Assembly (NCBI GenBank): GCA_017307285.1
Contig: JAFKFI010000056.1
Coordinates: forward strand, 1 to 64,000
From: Alphaproteobacteria bacterium
GTDB taxonomy: Bacteria > Pseudomonadota > Alphaproteobacteria > Acetobacterales > Acetobacteraceae
Direction: 5' to 3'
Length of the DNA stretch: 64,000 nt
The position numbers and the translations under genes are program-made. This document shows positions 32,854-40,861 of this stretch, piece after piece (within the stretch, counting starts at the first letter, position 1; the number at the start of each line of letters is the position of its first letter). The notes below the pieces were generated by a model that saw nothing but the letters and a program-made list of their open reading frames with translations, made no database searches and was not told where the DNA came from.

Positions 32854-33582
32854 GTGCCGTTGCAGCGCATCATAACTCGAGCCGCGAGGTTGGTACTGTC
32901 GGTGACGGTGCTCGCGGCGCTGTTCGTCGCCGGTGCCCGAGCCCAGCCGACCGAACGTGCGCCGGATACGATGGAAGCGCGCCTTCTGGCGTGCGCGCCC
33001 TGTCATGGGAAAGTGGGAGAAGGCACGAGCAACGACTATTTCCCGCGCCTCGCCGGCAAGCCGGCGGGCTATCTCTACAACCAGCTCGTCGCGTTTCACG
33101 AGGGGCGGCGGCGCTATCCGCCGATGAACTACCTCCTCGAATTCCTACCTGACACGTATCTTCACAAAATGGCCGAGTATTACGCCGAGCAGCGCCCGCC
33201 ACTGCCGCCGCGACCCATCCCGATCGTGAGCAAGGAGGTGCTGGCACGGGGCCAGTCGATCGTCACGCACGGGGATCCGCAACGGGGCGTTCCCGCCTGC
33301 GCCGGCTGTCACGGCCCATCCTTCACGGGCATGGAGCCGGCGATCCCCGGCCTGGTTGGCCTGAACGCGCGCTACATCAGCGCGCAACTCGGCGCATGGC
33401 GGTACGGCACGCGCACGGCGGCCGCCCCCGACTGCATGCAGATCGTCGCCGGATTGCTGACGGAAGCCGACGTGACGGCCGTGGCCGCGTATTTGTCGAG
33501 CCTGCCAATCCCCGCCGATCCCGCGCCCGTCCCCCAGGGGACGCTAGCTATGCCGCTCGCCTGCGGCAGCGAACCGCACTGA
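32854..33582 (+). CDS. Dihaem c-type cytochrome
   Basis: A 242-residue exported cytochrome with two CXXCH haem sites (LLACAPCHGKVG near residue 48 and VPACAGCHGPSF near 150), so probably a tandem class I cytochrome c4-like protein. The N-terminus RAARLVLSVTVLAALFVAGA is a signal sequence; a cleaved form would be periplasmic. It opens the ba3-like oxidase cluster and should carry electrons to it or to a partner. GTG 32854 is used because the only in-frame ATG is much later; the ribosome binding site is not clear. Confidence 0.83.
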   Translation: MPLQRIITRAARLVLSVTVLAALFVAGARAQPTERAPDTMEARLLACAPCHGKVGEGTSNDYFPRLAGKPAGYLYNQLVAFHEGRRRYPPMNYLLEFLPDTYLHKMAEYYAEQRPPLPPRPIPIVSKEVLARGQSIVTHGDPQRGVPACAGCHGPSFTGMEPAIPGLVGLNARYISAQLGAWRYGTRTAAAPDCMQIVAGLLTEADVTAVAAYLSSLPIPADPAPVPQGTLAMPLACGSEPH

Positions 33583-33594
33583 GGGGAGACGAGA

Positions 33595-34869
33595 TTGCCG
33601 CATCCTCGATCGCCTCTCGGCCGGCTCCGCGTCTGGGCGTCGGCCGCCGCGCTCCTGACAGCGTCTTATATGCCGGCGCTCGCGGAGACTAAGCAGGCTG
33701 CCGATGCCGACCTCATCAAGCAGGGCGAGTATCTCGCGCGCGCGGGCGATTGCATCGCCTGCCACACCACGCCAGGTGGTGCCCTGTTCGCCGGCGGCCG
33801 GCCGATGCCGACACCGTTTGGCACGCTCTACTCCACCAACATCACGCCCGACCCCATAACCGGGATCGGCAAATGGACCGCCGACCAGTTCTATACGCTG
33901 ATGCACAACGGCCGATCACCCGACGGCGGGCTGATCTATCCCGCCATGCCGTTCGGGTCCTACACCAAGGTTACTCGCAAGGACTCGGACGCGATCTTCG
34001 CCTATCTGCGCTCGGTACCGGCCGTTCATGCACCCAATCGGCCGAACGAGCTGCGCTTCCCTTATAACAATCGCTCCCTGATCCTCGGCTGGCGTACCCT
34101 GTTCTTCCAAGAGGGCGAGTATCAGCCGGACAAGACCAAGTCCGACGAATGGAATCGAGGCGCCTATCTCGTCCAAGGCCTCGGCCATTGCTCGATGTGC
34201 CACACCCCGATCAACGCTCTCGGGGGCAGCTCCGAATCGCAGGCGTTCGAGGGTGGGTTAATCCCGATGCAGGACTGGTACGCGCCATCGCTCACGTCGA
34301 ACAAGGAGGCGGGCCTCGGTGAGTGGAGCATCAAGGACATCACCGACCTGCTGCGTACCGGCGTCTCGGCGCGGGGCACGGTCTATGGCCCGATGGCGGA
34401 GGTCGTTTACAACAGCCTGCAATACATGACCGACGAGGACACCCGTGCGATGGCGGTGTACCTCAAGAGCCTCGGCCAGGGCCGCCCGCCCGAGCCCGCC
34501 CCTTCCACCATTCCGACCGCTGAGAGCAGCCTACTGATGCGGCTTGGCCAGACGGTCTACGAGGCGCATTGCGCGACCTGCCACGGCGCGCAGGGACGCG
34601 GAATGCCGCCCGACTATCCCCCGCTTGCCGGCAACCAGTCGATCCAGATGTCGTCGGCGGTCAATCCGATCCGCGTGGTGCTGAACGGCGGCTATCCGCC
34701 CGGCACCGAAGGCAACTCGATGCCGTACGGAATGCCACCCTTCGCGCAAACCCTGTCGGATGACGAGGTTGCGGCTGTCGTTTCTTTCATCCGGGCATCC
34801 TGGGGCAATCGCGGCGATGCAGTATCCGCGCGCCAGGCGAACGAGTTGCGCTCGGCACCGCTGAATTGA
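33595..34869 (+). CDS. Trihaem c-type cytochrome (AdhB-like)
   Basis: A 424-residue exported cytochrome with three CXXCH sites: CIACHTTPGG near residue 52, CSMCHTPINALG near 201 and CATCHGAQGRG near 326. The arrangement and the GRPMPTPFGTLYSTNITPDP region match the triheme cytochrome subunit of membrane-bound alcohol or sugar dehydrogenases. The signal sequence is VWASAAALLTASYMPALAET. It starts with TTG at 33595, after GGGGAGACGAGA. Within this cluster it may feed electrons to the ba3-like oxidase from a dehydrogenase whose catalytic subunit is not here. Confidence 0.88.
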   Translation: MPHPRSPLGRLRVWASAAALLTASYMPALAETKQAADADLIKQGEYLARAGDCIACHTTPGGALFAGGRPMPTPFGTLYSTNITPDPITGIGKWTADQFYTLMHNGRSPDGGLIYPAMPFGSYTKVTRKDSDAIFAYLRSVPAVHAPNRPNELRFPYNNRSLILGWRTLFFQEGEYQPDKTKSDEWNRGAYLVQGLGHCSMCHTPINALGGSSESQAFEGGLIPMQDWYAPSLTSNKEAGLGEWSIKDITDLLRTGVSARGTVYGPMAEVVYNSLQYMTDEDTRAMAVYLKSLGQGRPPEPAPSTIPTAESSLLMRLGQTVYEAHCATCHGAQGRGMPPDYPPLAGNQSIQMSSAVNPIRVVLNGGYPPGTEGNSMPYGMPPFAQTLSDDEVAAVVSFIRASWGNRGDAVSARQANELRSAPLN

Positions 34870-34876
34870 GGATGGG

Positions 34877-35047
34877 ATGATAAACTCTGGCCAGGAGGAC
34901 CCCGCGAGCGACGAGGCGGTACAGAAGATCGTCGCCTCCGGCGCGCTCGGCGCGATCACGCTCGCCGCTATCACCACCGCTATCGTCATCGCGATCTGGC
35001 TTGCTTTCTATTACTTCGTCTTCTTGCCGCGCGGGACGGTGCCATGA
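34877..35047 (+). CDS. Single-helix oxidase-associated peptide
   Basis: A 56-residue gene between the trihaem cytochrome and subunit II. It has an acidic N-terminus (MINSGQEDPASDEAVQK) and one strong membrane helix, VIAIWLAFYYFVFLP being its end. Start ATG 34877 overlaps the window after GAGGATGGG, a usable ribosome binding site. One-helix peptides of this kind (subunit IIa in Thermus ba3 oxidase) occur next to subunit II in ba3-type oxidases, so it is probably a structural subunit. The name is by position only; sequence resemblance to IIa is not visible. Confidence 0.72.
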   Translation: MINSGQEDPASDEAVQKIVASGALGAITLAAITTAIVIAIWLAFYYFVFLPRGTVP

Positions 35048-35061
35048 GAGCCCGCGCCTAG

Positions 35062-35637
35062 ATGACCGGCGACCCTCCTCCTTCCTCGCCGCACGATCCC
35101 GGCGCCGAGCACGCGCTGCGGATCGAGCGCCGCTGGGCCTCGGTCGCGGTGCTTATCGTGATCTTCCTCATCGTGATGGCGGCAGTGGCCGGTGTGCATC
35201 AGGCGACGATGCCACAACTCAAGCTCGAGCTCGTCGACCCGCGCACGCTGCACGTCTCCGGCGAGTTCATCGAGAGCAATCTCGGCACCGCCGTCGAGCC
35301 CGACGGGTCGGTCACGGTGCGCGCCATCGGCCAGCAATACTCGTTCGTGCCGCAATGTATCGTGGTGCCGACCGACACGGTGGTGCATTTCCGCGCGACC
35401 AGCGGCGACGTGGTGCACGGTTTCCTGATCGACGGCACCAACCTCAACACCATGCTGATCCCTGGCTTCATCTCGACTGCGACCGCGCGCTTCTCCACGC
35501 CCATCGAGAGTCACATGCCCTGCCATGAATATTGCGGCGTCGGGCACGAGGGGATGTGGGGCAAGGTCAAGGTGATCGATAAGGCAGCATTCGAGAAGCT
35601 GGCGGCCGACCGGCGGAGATTGACCTGTGTTGATTAA
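35062..35637 (+). CDS. Cytochrome c oxidase subunit II (ba3-like, CuA)
   Basis: A 191-residue subunit with one N-terminal membrane helix (VAVLIVIFLIVMAAVAGVHQ) and a periplasmic cupredoxin domain. The CuA ligands are present: His in VVHGFLIDG, then CHEYCGVGHEGMWG with both Cys, His and Met. It receives electrons from cytochrome c and passes them to subunit I. Compared with aa3 subunit II it is short and has a single helix, which fits ba3-type (B family) oxidases. It ends 11 bases inside the start of the subunit I gene. Confidence 0.93.
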   Translation: MTGDPPPSSPHDPGAEHALRIERRWASVAVLIVIFLIVMAAVAGVHQATMPQLKLELVDPRTLHVSGEFIESNLGTAVEPDGSVTVRAIGQQYSFVPQCIVVPTDTVVHFRATSGDVVHGFLIDGTNLNTMLIPGFISTATARFSTPIESHMPCHEYCGVGHEGMWGKVKVIDKAAFEKLAADRRRLTCVD

Positions 35638-37252
35638 CAAGCGGCTCATCCTCGCGCATTTCTGGCTCGCCTTCGCCGGCTTCGGCCTCGCGCTGCTGCT
35701 CGGCGAGTGGCAGATGTTCATTCGCAGCCCGCTGCACGCCTGGATCGGCAACCCCGAGCTCTACTACCGCTCGGTGACGGCGCATGGCTCGGCGATGGCC
35801 TACGTGTTCCCCACGCTCGTCGCGATGGGCTTCGGCTACGCGATCACCGAGGCGGCGCTCAAGCGGCCGATGATCGGGCCGCGCTGGGCCTGGCTCGGCT
35901 TCGCCCTGGTGGCGATCGGAACCGTGGTGGCGATGGTGCCCGTGGCGCTGGGTCACGCCTCGGTGCTCTACACCTTCTACCCGCCGATGATCGGCAGCCC
36001 GTTCTATTACATCGGTGTCGTGATCGTGGTGATCGGCTCGTGGATCTGGGTCGCCCTGATGTCGGTGAACCTCTATGCCTGGAAGCGCGACAATCCGGGC
36101 CAGCCGGTGCCGCTCGCGATGTTTTCCAACGTCGCCGGCTCGTACCTTTGGGCCTGGACCGCCGTCGGCGCCGCGATCGAGCTGATCTTCCTGATCCTAC
36201 CGGCCGCGCTCGGCTTCACGACGACCATCGACGCCGGTCTATCGCGCGTCTTCTTCTCGTGGACGCTGCACGCCATCGTCTATTTTTGGCTGTTCCCCAC
36301 CTACATCGCCTACTACACCATCGTGCCGCGCGCGATCGGCGGGCGGCTCTACAGCGATGCGATGGGGCGGCTCGCCTTCATCCTGTTCCTGATCGTCTCC
36401 ATGCCGATCGGTGTGCATCACCTGTTCATGGACCCCGAGGTCGGCTCCGGCTTCAAGTTCATGCACTCGGTGTTCACGGCCTTCGTCGCCCTGCCAACCT
36501 TGCTGACCGTGTTCACGATCTGCGCCTCGGTCGAGATCGCCGCCCGTCTGCGCGGCGGTAAGGGCGCGCTCGGCTGGATCACGGCACTGCCCTGGCGCAA
36601 TCCGATCATGCTCGCGACGGCGTTTTCGTTCATCATGCTCGGCTTCGGCGGCGCCGGCGGGCTCATTAACATGAGCTACCAGCTCGACTCCACCATCCAC
36701 AACACGCAGTGGATCACCGGGCATTTCCACCTGATCTTCGGCGGCGCGATCGTGATCATGTATTTCGCGATCGCCTACGATCTCTGGCCGCATCTCACCG
36801 GACGCGCGCTCGCGAGCTTCGGATTAATGCGCCTGCAACTGGCCACCTGGTTCGTCGGCATGATGGTGCTGACCTTTCCCTGGCATTGGGTCGGCATCCT
36901 CGGGATGCCGCGCCGTATGGCGTTCTACGACTACACCGACCCTGCTCTCGCGGCCCAGGCCGCCTCGGTCATCGCCTCCGTGATCGGTGGAGCGATCCTT
37001 GTCATCTCGGGCGCACTGTTCATCATCGTGCTGATCCGGGGGCAGCTCGCGCCGCGCGTCGATGCGGGGCCGTACCGCTTCAGCGTCGCAGTCCACGAGC
37101 CGCGTCGCGTCCCCGCCGCGCTCAACGGATTTCCACTGTGGCTTGCGCTGATGATCGGGCTCACCGTGGTCAATTACGGCTTCCCGATCGCCAATCTCGC
37201 CGCGCTGTCGAACACAGCGGTGCCGATCGTCCCGGTGGGAACCGGCCGATGA
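35627..37252 (+). CDS. Cytochrome c oxidase subunit I (ba3-like)
   Basis: A 541-residue haem-copper oxidase subunit I with about 13 membrane helices. Ligands seen: low-spin haem His in SVTAHGSAMAY, CuB His and the crosslinked Tyr in SWTLHAIVYFWLFP (H-x3-Y), CuB His pair in GVHHLFMDPE, and the high-spin/low-spin haem His pair in TGHFHLIFGG. The pattern and the lack of the usual aa3 D-channel motifs fit B-family (ba3-type) oxidases. It reduces oxygen to water and pumps protons. The GTG start at 35627 overlaps the subunit II stop; the ATGA overlap at the end couples it to the next cytochrome gene. Confidence 0.94.
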   Translation: MLINKRLILAHFWLAFAGFGLALLLGEWQMFIRSPLHAWIGNPELYYRSVTAHGSAMAYVFPTLVAMGFGYAITEAALKRPMIGPRWAWLGFALVAIGTVVAMVPVALGHASVLYTFYPPMIGSPFYYIGVVIVVIGSWIWVALMSVNLYAWKRDNPGQPVPLAMFSNVAGSYLWAWTAVGAAIELIFLILPAALGFTTTIDAGLSRVFFSWTLHAIVYFWLFPTYIAYYTIVPRAIGGRLYSDAMGRLAFILFLIVSMPIGVHHLFMDPEVGSGFKFMHSVFTAFVALPTLLTVFTICASVEIAARLRGGKGALGWITALPWRNPIMLATAFSFIMLGFGGAGGLINMSYQLDSTIHNTQWITGHFHLIFGGAIVIMYFAIAYDLWPHLTGRALASFGLMRLQLATWFVGMMVLTFPWHWVGILGMPRRMAFYDYTDPALAAQAASVIASVIGGAILVISGALFIIVLIRGQLAPRVDAGPYRFSVAVHEPRRVPAALNGFPLWLALMIGLTVVNYGFPIANLAALSNTAVPIVPVGTGR

Positions 37253-38049
37253 GCGACGAGACCGCCGCTCTCTCGCCGCGCGACAAATGGTTCCGGGCAA
37301 GTGTCGCGATCACCGCCGGCATCGCCATTGTCGCGGCGGCGGTGGGCTTCATCTGGCTGCCCCCGTTCCAGGCTGGGGCGCGTTTCCAGGGCGTGTGGAA
37401 CGCCATCTGCCAAGCCGCCGGCCTGGCCCAACCAGCACCCACCGCCGCCGAGGTCGTGACCGCTGGCTACAAAACGACCGGGGTCGTCTTCACGCCGGGC
37501 ATGTTCCAAGGCGCGGGCGCCGAGTCGGTCGGCCGTGGTGCGACGCTCGCGCTGCGCTGCACGATGTGCCACGGCGCGCGCGGCATGAGCCAGGCGAACT
37601 CGCCCAACCTCGCAGGTCAATATGCAGCCGTCGTCTACAAGGAGCTGCGGGACTACAAATCCGGCGCGCGGACCAGTGCGATCATGCAGCCGCTGGTCGT
37701 CGGCCTGTCCGATCAGGACATGCGAGACCTCGCTGCCTATTACGATTACCTGCCGCGCCCGCCAGCCTATCACCCCGCCAGCGCCGGGCCGCCCCCCGAG
37801 ATCGTCGTCAGCGGCGCGACAATGCGCAACATCCCGCCCTGCGCCGCCTGCCACGGCGGCCTGGACAACAAGACGGGCAGCCCGTGGCTCGATGGTCAGC
37901 CGGCCCCCTACATCAAGGCCCAGCTGGAAGCGTTCAAGAACGGCACCCGCCGCAACGACATCAGCGAGCAGATGCGCAACGTCGCCCGGAACATGACGCC
38001 GGACGAGATCGACGCGGCGGCGCGCTACTATTCCAGCCAGCCGCCGTAG
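37249..38049 (+). CDS. Membrane-anchored dihaem cytochrome c
   Basis: A 266-residue cytochrome with an uncleaved N-terminal helix (ASVAITAGIAIVAAAVGFIW, about 17-36) and two haem sites, CTMCHGARGMSQANSPNLAG near 104 and CAACHGGLDNKTGSPWLDGQ near 200. The domains resemble cytochrome c4. Its ATG overlaps the subunit I stop (ATGA), so it is made with the oxidase and is probably its immediate electron donor or a bound subunit. It closes the oxidase cluster. Confidence 0.9.
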   Translation: MSDETAALSPRDKWFRASVAITAGIAIVAAAVGFIWLPPFQAGARFQGVWNAICQAAGLAQPAPTAAEVVTAGYKTTGVVFTPGMFQGAGAESVGRGATLALRCTMCHGARGMSQANSPNLAGQYAAVVYKELRDYKSGARTSAIMQPLVVGLSDQDMRDLAAYYDYLPRPPAYHPASAGPPPEIVVSGATMRNIPPCAACHGGLDNKTGSPWLDGQPAPYIKAQLEAFKNGTRRNDISEQMRNVARNMTPDEIDAAARYYSSQPP

Positions 38050-38130
38050 TTCGGTTTTCCGCCTCGCCACCCTTGACGCGCCCTGTTGCGCGGCCCAGCT
38101 ATCCGCGACAACACGATCCGGGCCCCTCTG

Positions 38131-38162
38131 GCAGGGACGCCGAGCTCTTCGGCCAACCCTGC
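38131..38162 (+). other. Two-tier hairpin in the terB-terC leader
   Basis: In the 216-base gap before the TerB-like gene, GCAGGG (38131-38136) pairs with CCCTGC (38157-38162), and GCCGA (38139-38143) pairs with TCGGC (38149-38153) inside it with a GCTCT loop. Further complementary segments (CCGCGC/GCGG) follow. This may be a structured leader. I do not find the conserved loops of the manganese riboswitch that often precedes terC-type genes. Confidence 0.35.
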
Positions 38163-38265
38163 GATGTCGGATTGCCGCGCACACGCGGTGATCGGTCGGC
38201 GGGCTCAATCCCGGTCTTCGGTCTCCATTGCGGCGCGCGGCGCGGGACAACAATGGAGCTTGCGT

Positions 38266-38706
38266 ATGGCCGCTTTCCTTCGAATAAAGAACCGCCGGAC
38301 CACGCGCTGGTCGGTGGTCGAGCGCCCGAGCCGGGCGACCGCCGAGGCGATCGTCGCCACCGCCGCCGCGATGGCCTGCGCCGACGGACAGGCCGAGCCC
38401 GCCGAACGGGCCGCGCTGCACGCCTTCCTGCGGCGCCACGGCTTCCTGATCCTGCACGGCCGCGACTTGCTGACAGCATATGACGACGCGGTGTCGCGAA
38501 CTCCGCGCGGCACCACACCCGATCCGTCCCCCACCGTCGCCCGCTTGCAGCCGCTCGCCGGAACCCACGCGGGGATGCTCGCCGCCACCGCGGCCGCTCA
38601 CGTCGCGGTCGCCGACGGCGTGACGTGGCCGCAGGAGATCGCGCTGCTGCGGGTGATCCGCGATCGGCTCGGCATCAGCGCCGGCGGCATTGTGACCCGG
38701 CGATGA
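38266..38706 (+). CDS. TerB-like protein
   Basis: A 146-residue helical protein with two acidic TerB/DjlA-like motifs: AMACADGQAEPAERAALHAF near residue 38 and AAAHVAVADGVTWPQEIALL near 112. The latter pattern (acidic residues spaced on helices) is thought to bind metal. ATG 38266 is chosen; the longer frame from 38086 has no ribosome binding site or family similarity. It overlaps terC by four bases (ATGA), and TerB-TerC pairs are typical in stress and metal-handling operons. Cytoplasmic. Confidence 0.78.
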   Translation: MAAFLRIKNRRTTRWSVVERPSRATAEAIVATAAAMACADGQAEPAERAALHAFLRRHGFLILHGRDLLTAYDDAVSRTPRGTTPDPSPTVARLQPLAGTHAGMLAATAAAHVAVADGVTWPQEIALLRVIRDRLGISAGGIVTRR

Positions 38707-39422
38707 GCTGGCTGACCGATCCGCAGATCTGGGCCAGCTTCGCGGCGCTGTTCGCGCTCGAAGTCGTGCTCGGCATCGATAACCTGGTCTTTCTCGCCAT
38801 CCTGGCGAACCGGCTGCCGCCGGAACGTCAGGACTCGGCGCGGCGCATCGGTCTCGCCCTCGCCTTGTTCGGCCGCCTTGCTTTGCTCGGCTCGCTCGCC
38901 TGGCTCGCTCATCTCACCGCGCCCCTGCTGACGGTCGCCGGCCACACCCTATCCTGGCGCGACCTCATCCTCCTCCTCGGGGGTGCCTTCCTCATCTACA
39001 AGGGCACGCGGGAAATCCACCACCGAGTGGAGGGCCACGACGACGCCGTTTCCGGCACCGGCCGGGCGGTGAGCTATTCGTGGACCTTGGCGCAGATCGT
39101 CGCCTTCGACCTCGTGTTCTCGCTCGACAGCGTCATCACAGCAATCGGCATTGCCGAGCAGATTTGGGTCATGGTGGCGGCGATCGTGGGAGCGATGGCT
39201 GTGATGCTGGCCGCCTCCGGCCCGCTCGCCGGTTTCATCCAGCGCCATGCCTCGCTGAAGATGCTGGCATTGTCGTTCCTGCTGCTGATCGGCATGACCC
39301 TGATGGCAGATGGCCTCGGCTTCCACGTGCCACGCGGCTACATCTACGCCGCGATGGGCTTTTCCTGCCTGGTCGAGACGCTCAATCTGCTGGCCTCGCG
39401 TCGGCGACGATCGCAAGCGTAA
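38703..39422 (+). CDS. TerC family membrane protein
   Basis: A 239-residue integral membrane protein with about seven helices. Seen: the conserved acidic helices EVVLGIDNLVFLAILANRLP and VAFDLVFSLDSVITAIGIAE, plus LLLGGAFLIYKGTREIHHRV and GFHVPRGYIYAAMGFSCLVE near the end. Relatives include YgjT/Alx, which export manganese. Coupled to the TerB-like gene, so the two probably act together at the inner membrane, perhaps in metal efflux or metalation of exported proteins. Confidence 0.9.
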   Translation: MSWLTDPQIWASFAALFALEVVLGIDNLVFLAILANRLPPERQDSARRIGLALALFGRLALLGSLAWLAHLTAPLLTVAGHTLSWRDLILLLGGAFLIYKGTREIHHRVEGHDDAVSGTGRAVSYSWTLAQIVAFDLVFSLDSVITAIGIAEQIWVMVAAIVGAMAVMLAASGPLAGFIQRHASLKMLALSFLLLIGMTLMADGLGFHVPRGYIYAAMGFSCLVETLNLLASRRRRSQA

Positions 39423-39430
39423 GCGCGCCG

Positions 39431-40780
39431 CTATTGCAGCATGTTACGCATCGGGTAGGCGTTGGCGTCGGGCTCCGCCACGGGCTCGACGCCAAAGCGG
39501 ACCTCGATGGTGCGCAGGATCGAGCCGAAATCGTACGGCGTGTGATCGACATAGCCGCGCTTCACCGTCGGCCCGACGACGATCAGCGGGATGCGCGTCC
39601 CCGGCCCCCATTTGTCCCGACGCGGCGGCGCCACGTGGTCCCACAAGCCGCCATTCTCGTCCGACGTAATAATGATCATCATATCGGCATAGGCCGGGCT
39701 CGCCTGCAGCTTGGCGACGATCGCGCCGAGATGCTCGTCCCCATCGGTCACGTCGGCATAGCCGGGATGGAGGTTGAACTCGCCGATCGGCTTGTAGAAC
39801 ACCACCGGCGGCAAGGTGTTCTGCTCGATGTCGCGCACGAAGTCGGTGTAGTCCTGCAGATGCGCGCGTTGCGCCGGCGTGCCGGGGGCGAGATCCTTGA
39901 AATACGCCAACGGCTGATGGTGATACTGGAACAGCTTGTCCGGATGACCAGCCATCGCGTTGTCGTAGCCGCCAGAATACCACTTCCAGGCGATCCCCTT
40001 GGCGTCCAGCCGATCGCCGATATGCGGCATGGTCTGCGGCGGCACCAACAGCGACTCGTCCGTATATTTCGGGTTGTGCAGGTAGACCGACTGGCTGGTG
40101 TTCACCGCGTATCCATCCGGCGTCACCTGTCCGTCCTTCACCATCCGCCCGTTGGCGTCGACCTGCGCCACGATCTTGCTTGGCGCCTCCGGCCAGCGGA
40201 GCGCGCAGGAGCAGACGAGGAAGGTGTGATTGAGGAAGGAGCCGCCGAACGCGGAGTGAAACATCGCGTCACCGAGCGTGAACTCCCGTGCCAAGCGCCA
40301 AAGGTGGGTGCCGCGCATATCGTAATAGCCCATCGCGAGGCCGGCGGCGTCGGACACTCCGGCGAAGCGGTTCATGGCGCCGCCATTGATCTGCATCTGC
40401 TCCTGGTAGAAGCGATGCACGAGGTCGCCGGTCTCCTGGTTCTCGGGCACGAAGGCGCCGATGTTGAACGGCGCGTTCGATAGCTGCGCTGGGAAGCGCG
40501 GGTCGATCGCGGGCGGCTTCTTGCTGGTGTCGATCACCGCCGGCAAGGTTGTGTAGGGCTTGCCGTCCGCATCGACCTGCAGGGCGCTATCGCCAGCATT
40601 GGCGCGGCCATTGGCCCCCGGAAAATCGCCGAACAGCGTGTCGAAGCTGCGGTTTTCCTCGAAGATCACCACGATATGGCCAATCTTCGCCAGCGGATCG
40701 GGCGCGGTCGGTTGGCCCCACGCCAGCGGCGCCATGCCTGACGCCAACATTGCACCGAGCAGCCACGTCATCACGCGCAT
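39431..40780 (-). CDS. Secreted phosphoesterase (AcpA/phospholipase C family)
   Basis: A 449-residue exported phosphoesterase. The signal peptide is WLLGAMLASGMAPLAWGQ. Motifs of the phosphoesterase family: IVVIFEENRSFDTLFGDFPG near residue 36, YHHQPLAYFKDLAPGT, YADVTDGDEHLGAIVAKLQA and the metal site IIITSDENGGLWDHVAPPRR near 375. Enzymes of this family include acid phosphatases and phospholipases C; here the substrate is open. ATG 40780 follows GAGGGACGCG. Its 3' end lies eight bases from the terC stop, so the two genes converge. Confidence 0.88.
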   Translation of the reverse strand: MRVMTWLLGAMLASGMAPLAWGQPTAPDPLAKIGHIVVIFEENRSFDTLFGDFPGANGRANAGDSALQVDADGKPYTTLPAVIDTSKKPPAIDPRFPAQLSNAPFNIGAFVPENQETGDLVHRFYQEQMQINGGAMNRFAGVSDAAGLAMGYYDMRGTHLWRLAREFTLGDAMFHSAFGGSFLNHTFLVCSCALRWPEAPSKIVAQVDANGRMVKDGQVTPDGYAVNTSQSVYLHNPKYTDESLLVPPQTMPHIGDRLDAKGIAWKWYSGGYDNAMAGHPDKLFQYHHQPLAYFKDLAPGTPAQRAHLQDYTDFVRDIEQNTLPPVVFYKPIGEFNLHPGYADVTDGDEHLGAIVAKLQASPAYADMMIIITSDENGGLWDHVAPPRRDKWGPGTRIPLIVVGPTVKRGYVDHTPYDFGSILRTIEVRFGVEPVAEPDANAYPMRNMLQ

Positions 40781-40861
40781 CGCGTCCCTCCACTTTCGCG
40801 CCCGGAGAAAGGCTGATCCGGGCACGCAAGGATAGTGACGTTATGATGACGGATGGATAGC

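Noticed and set aside
38050-38265. yybP-ykoY manganese riboswitch
   Set aside because: The expected conserved loop sequences are not present, although hairpins are; kept only as a structured leader.
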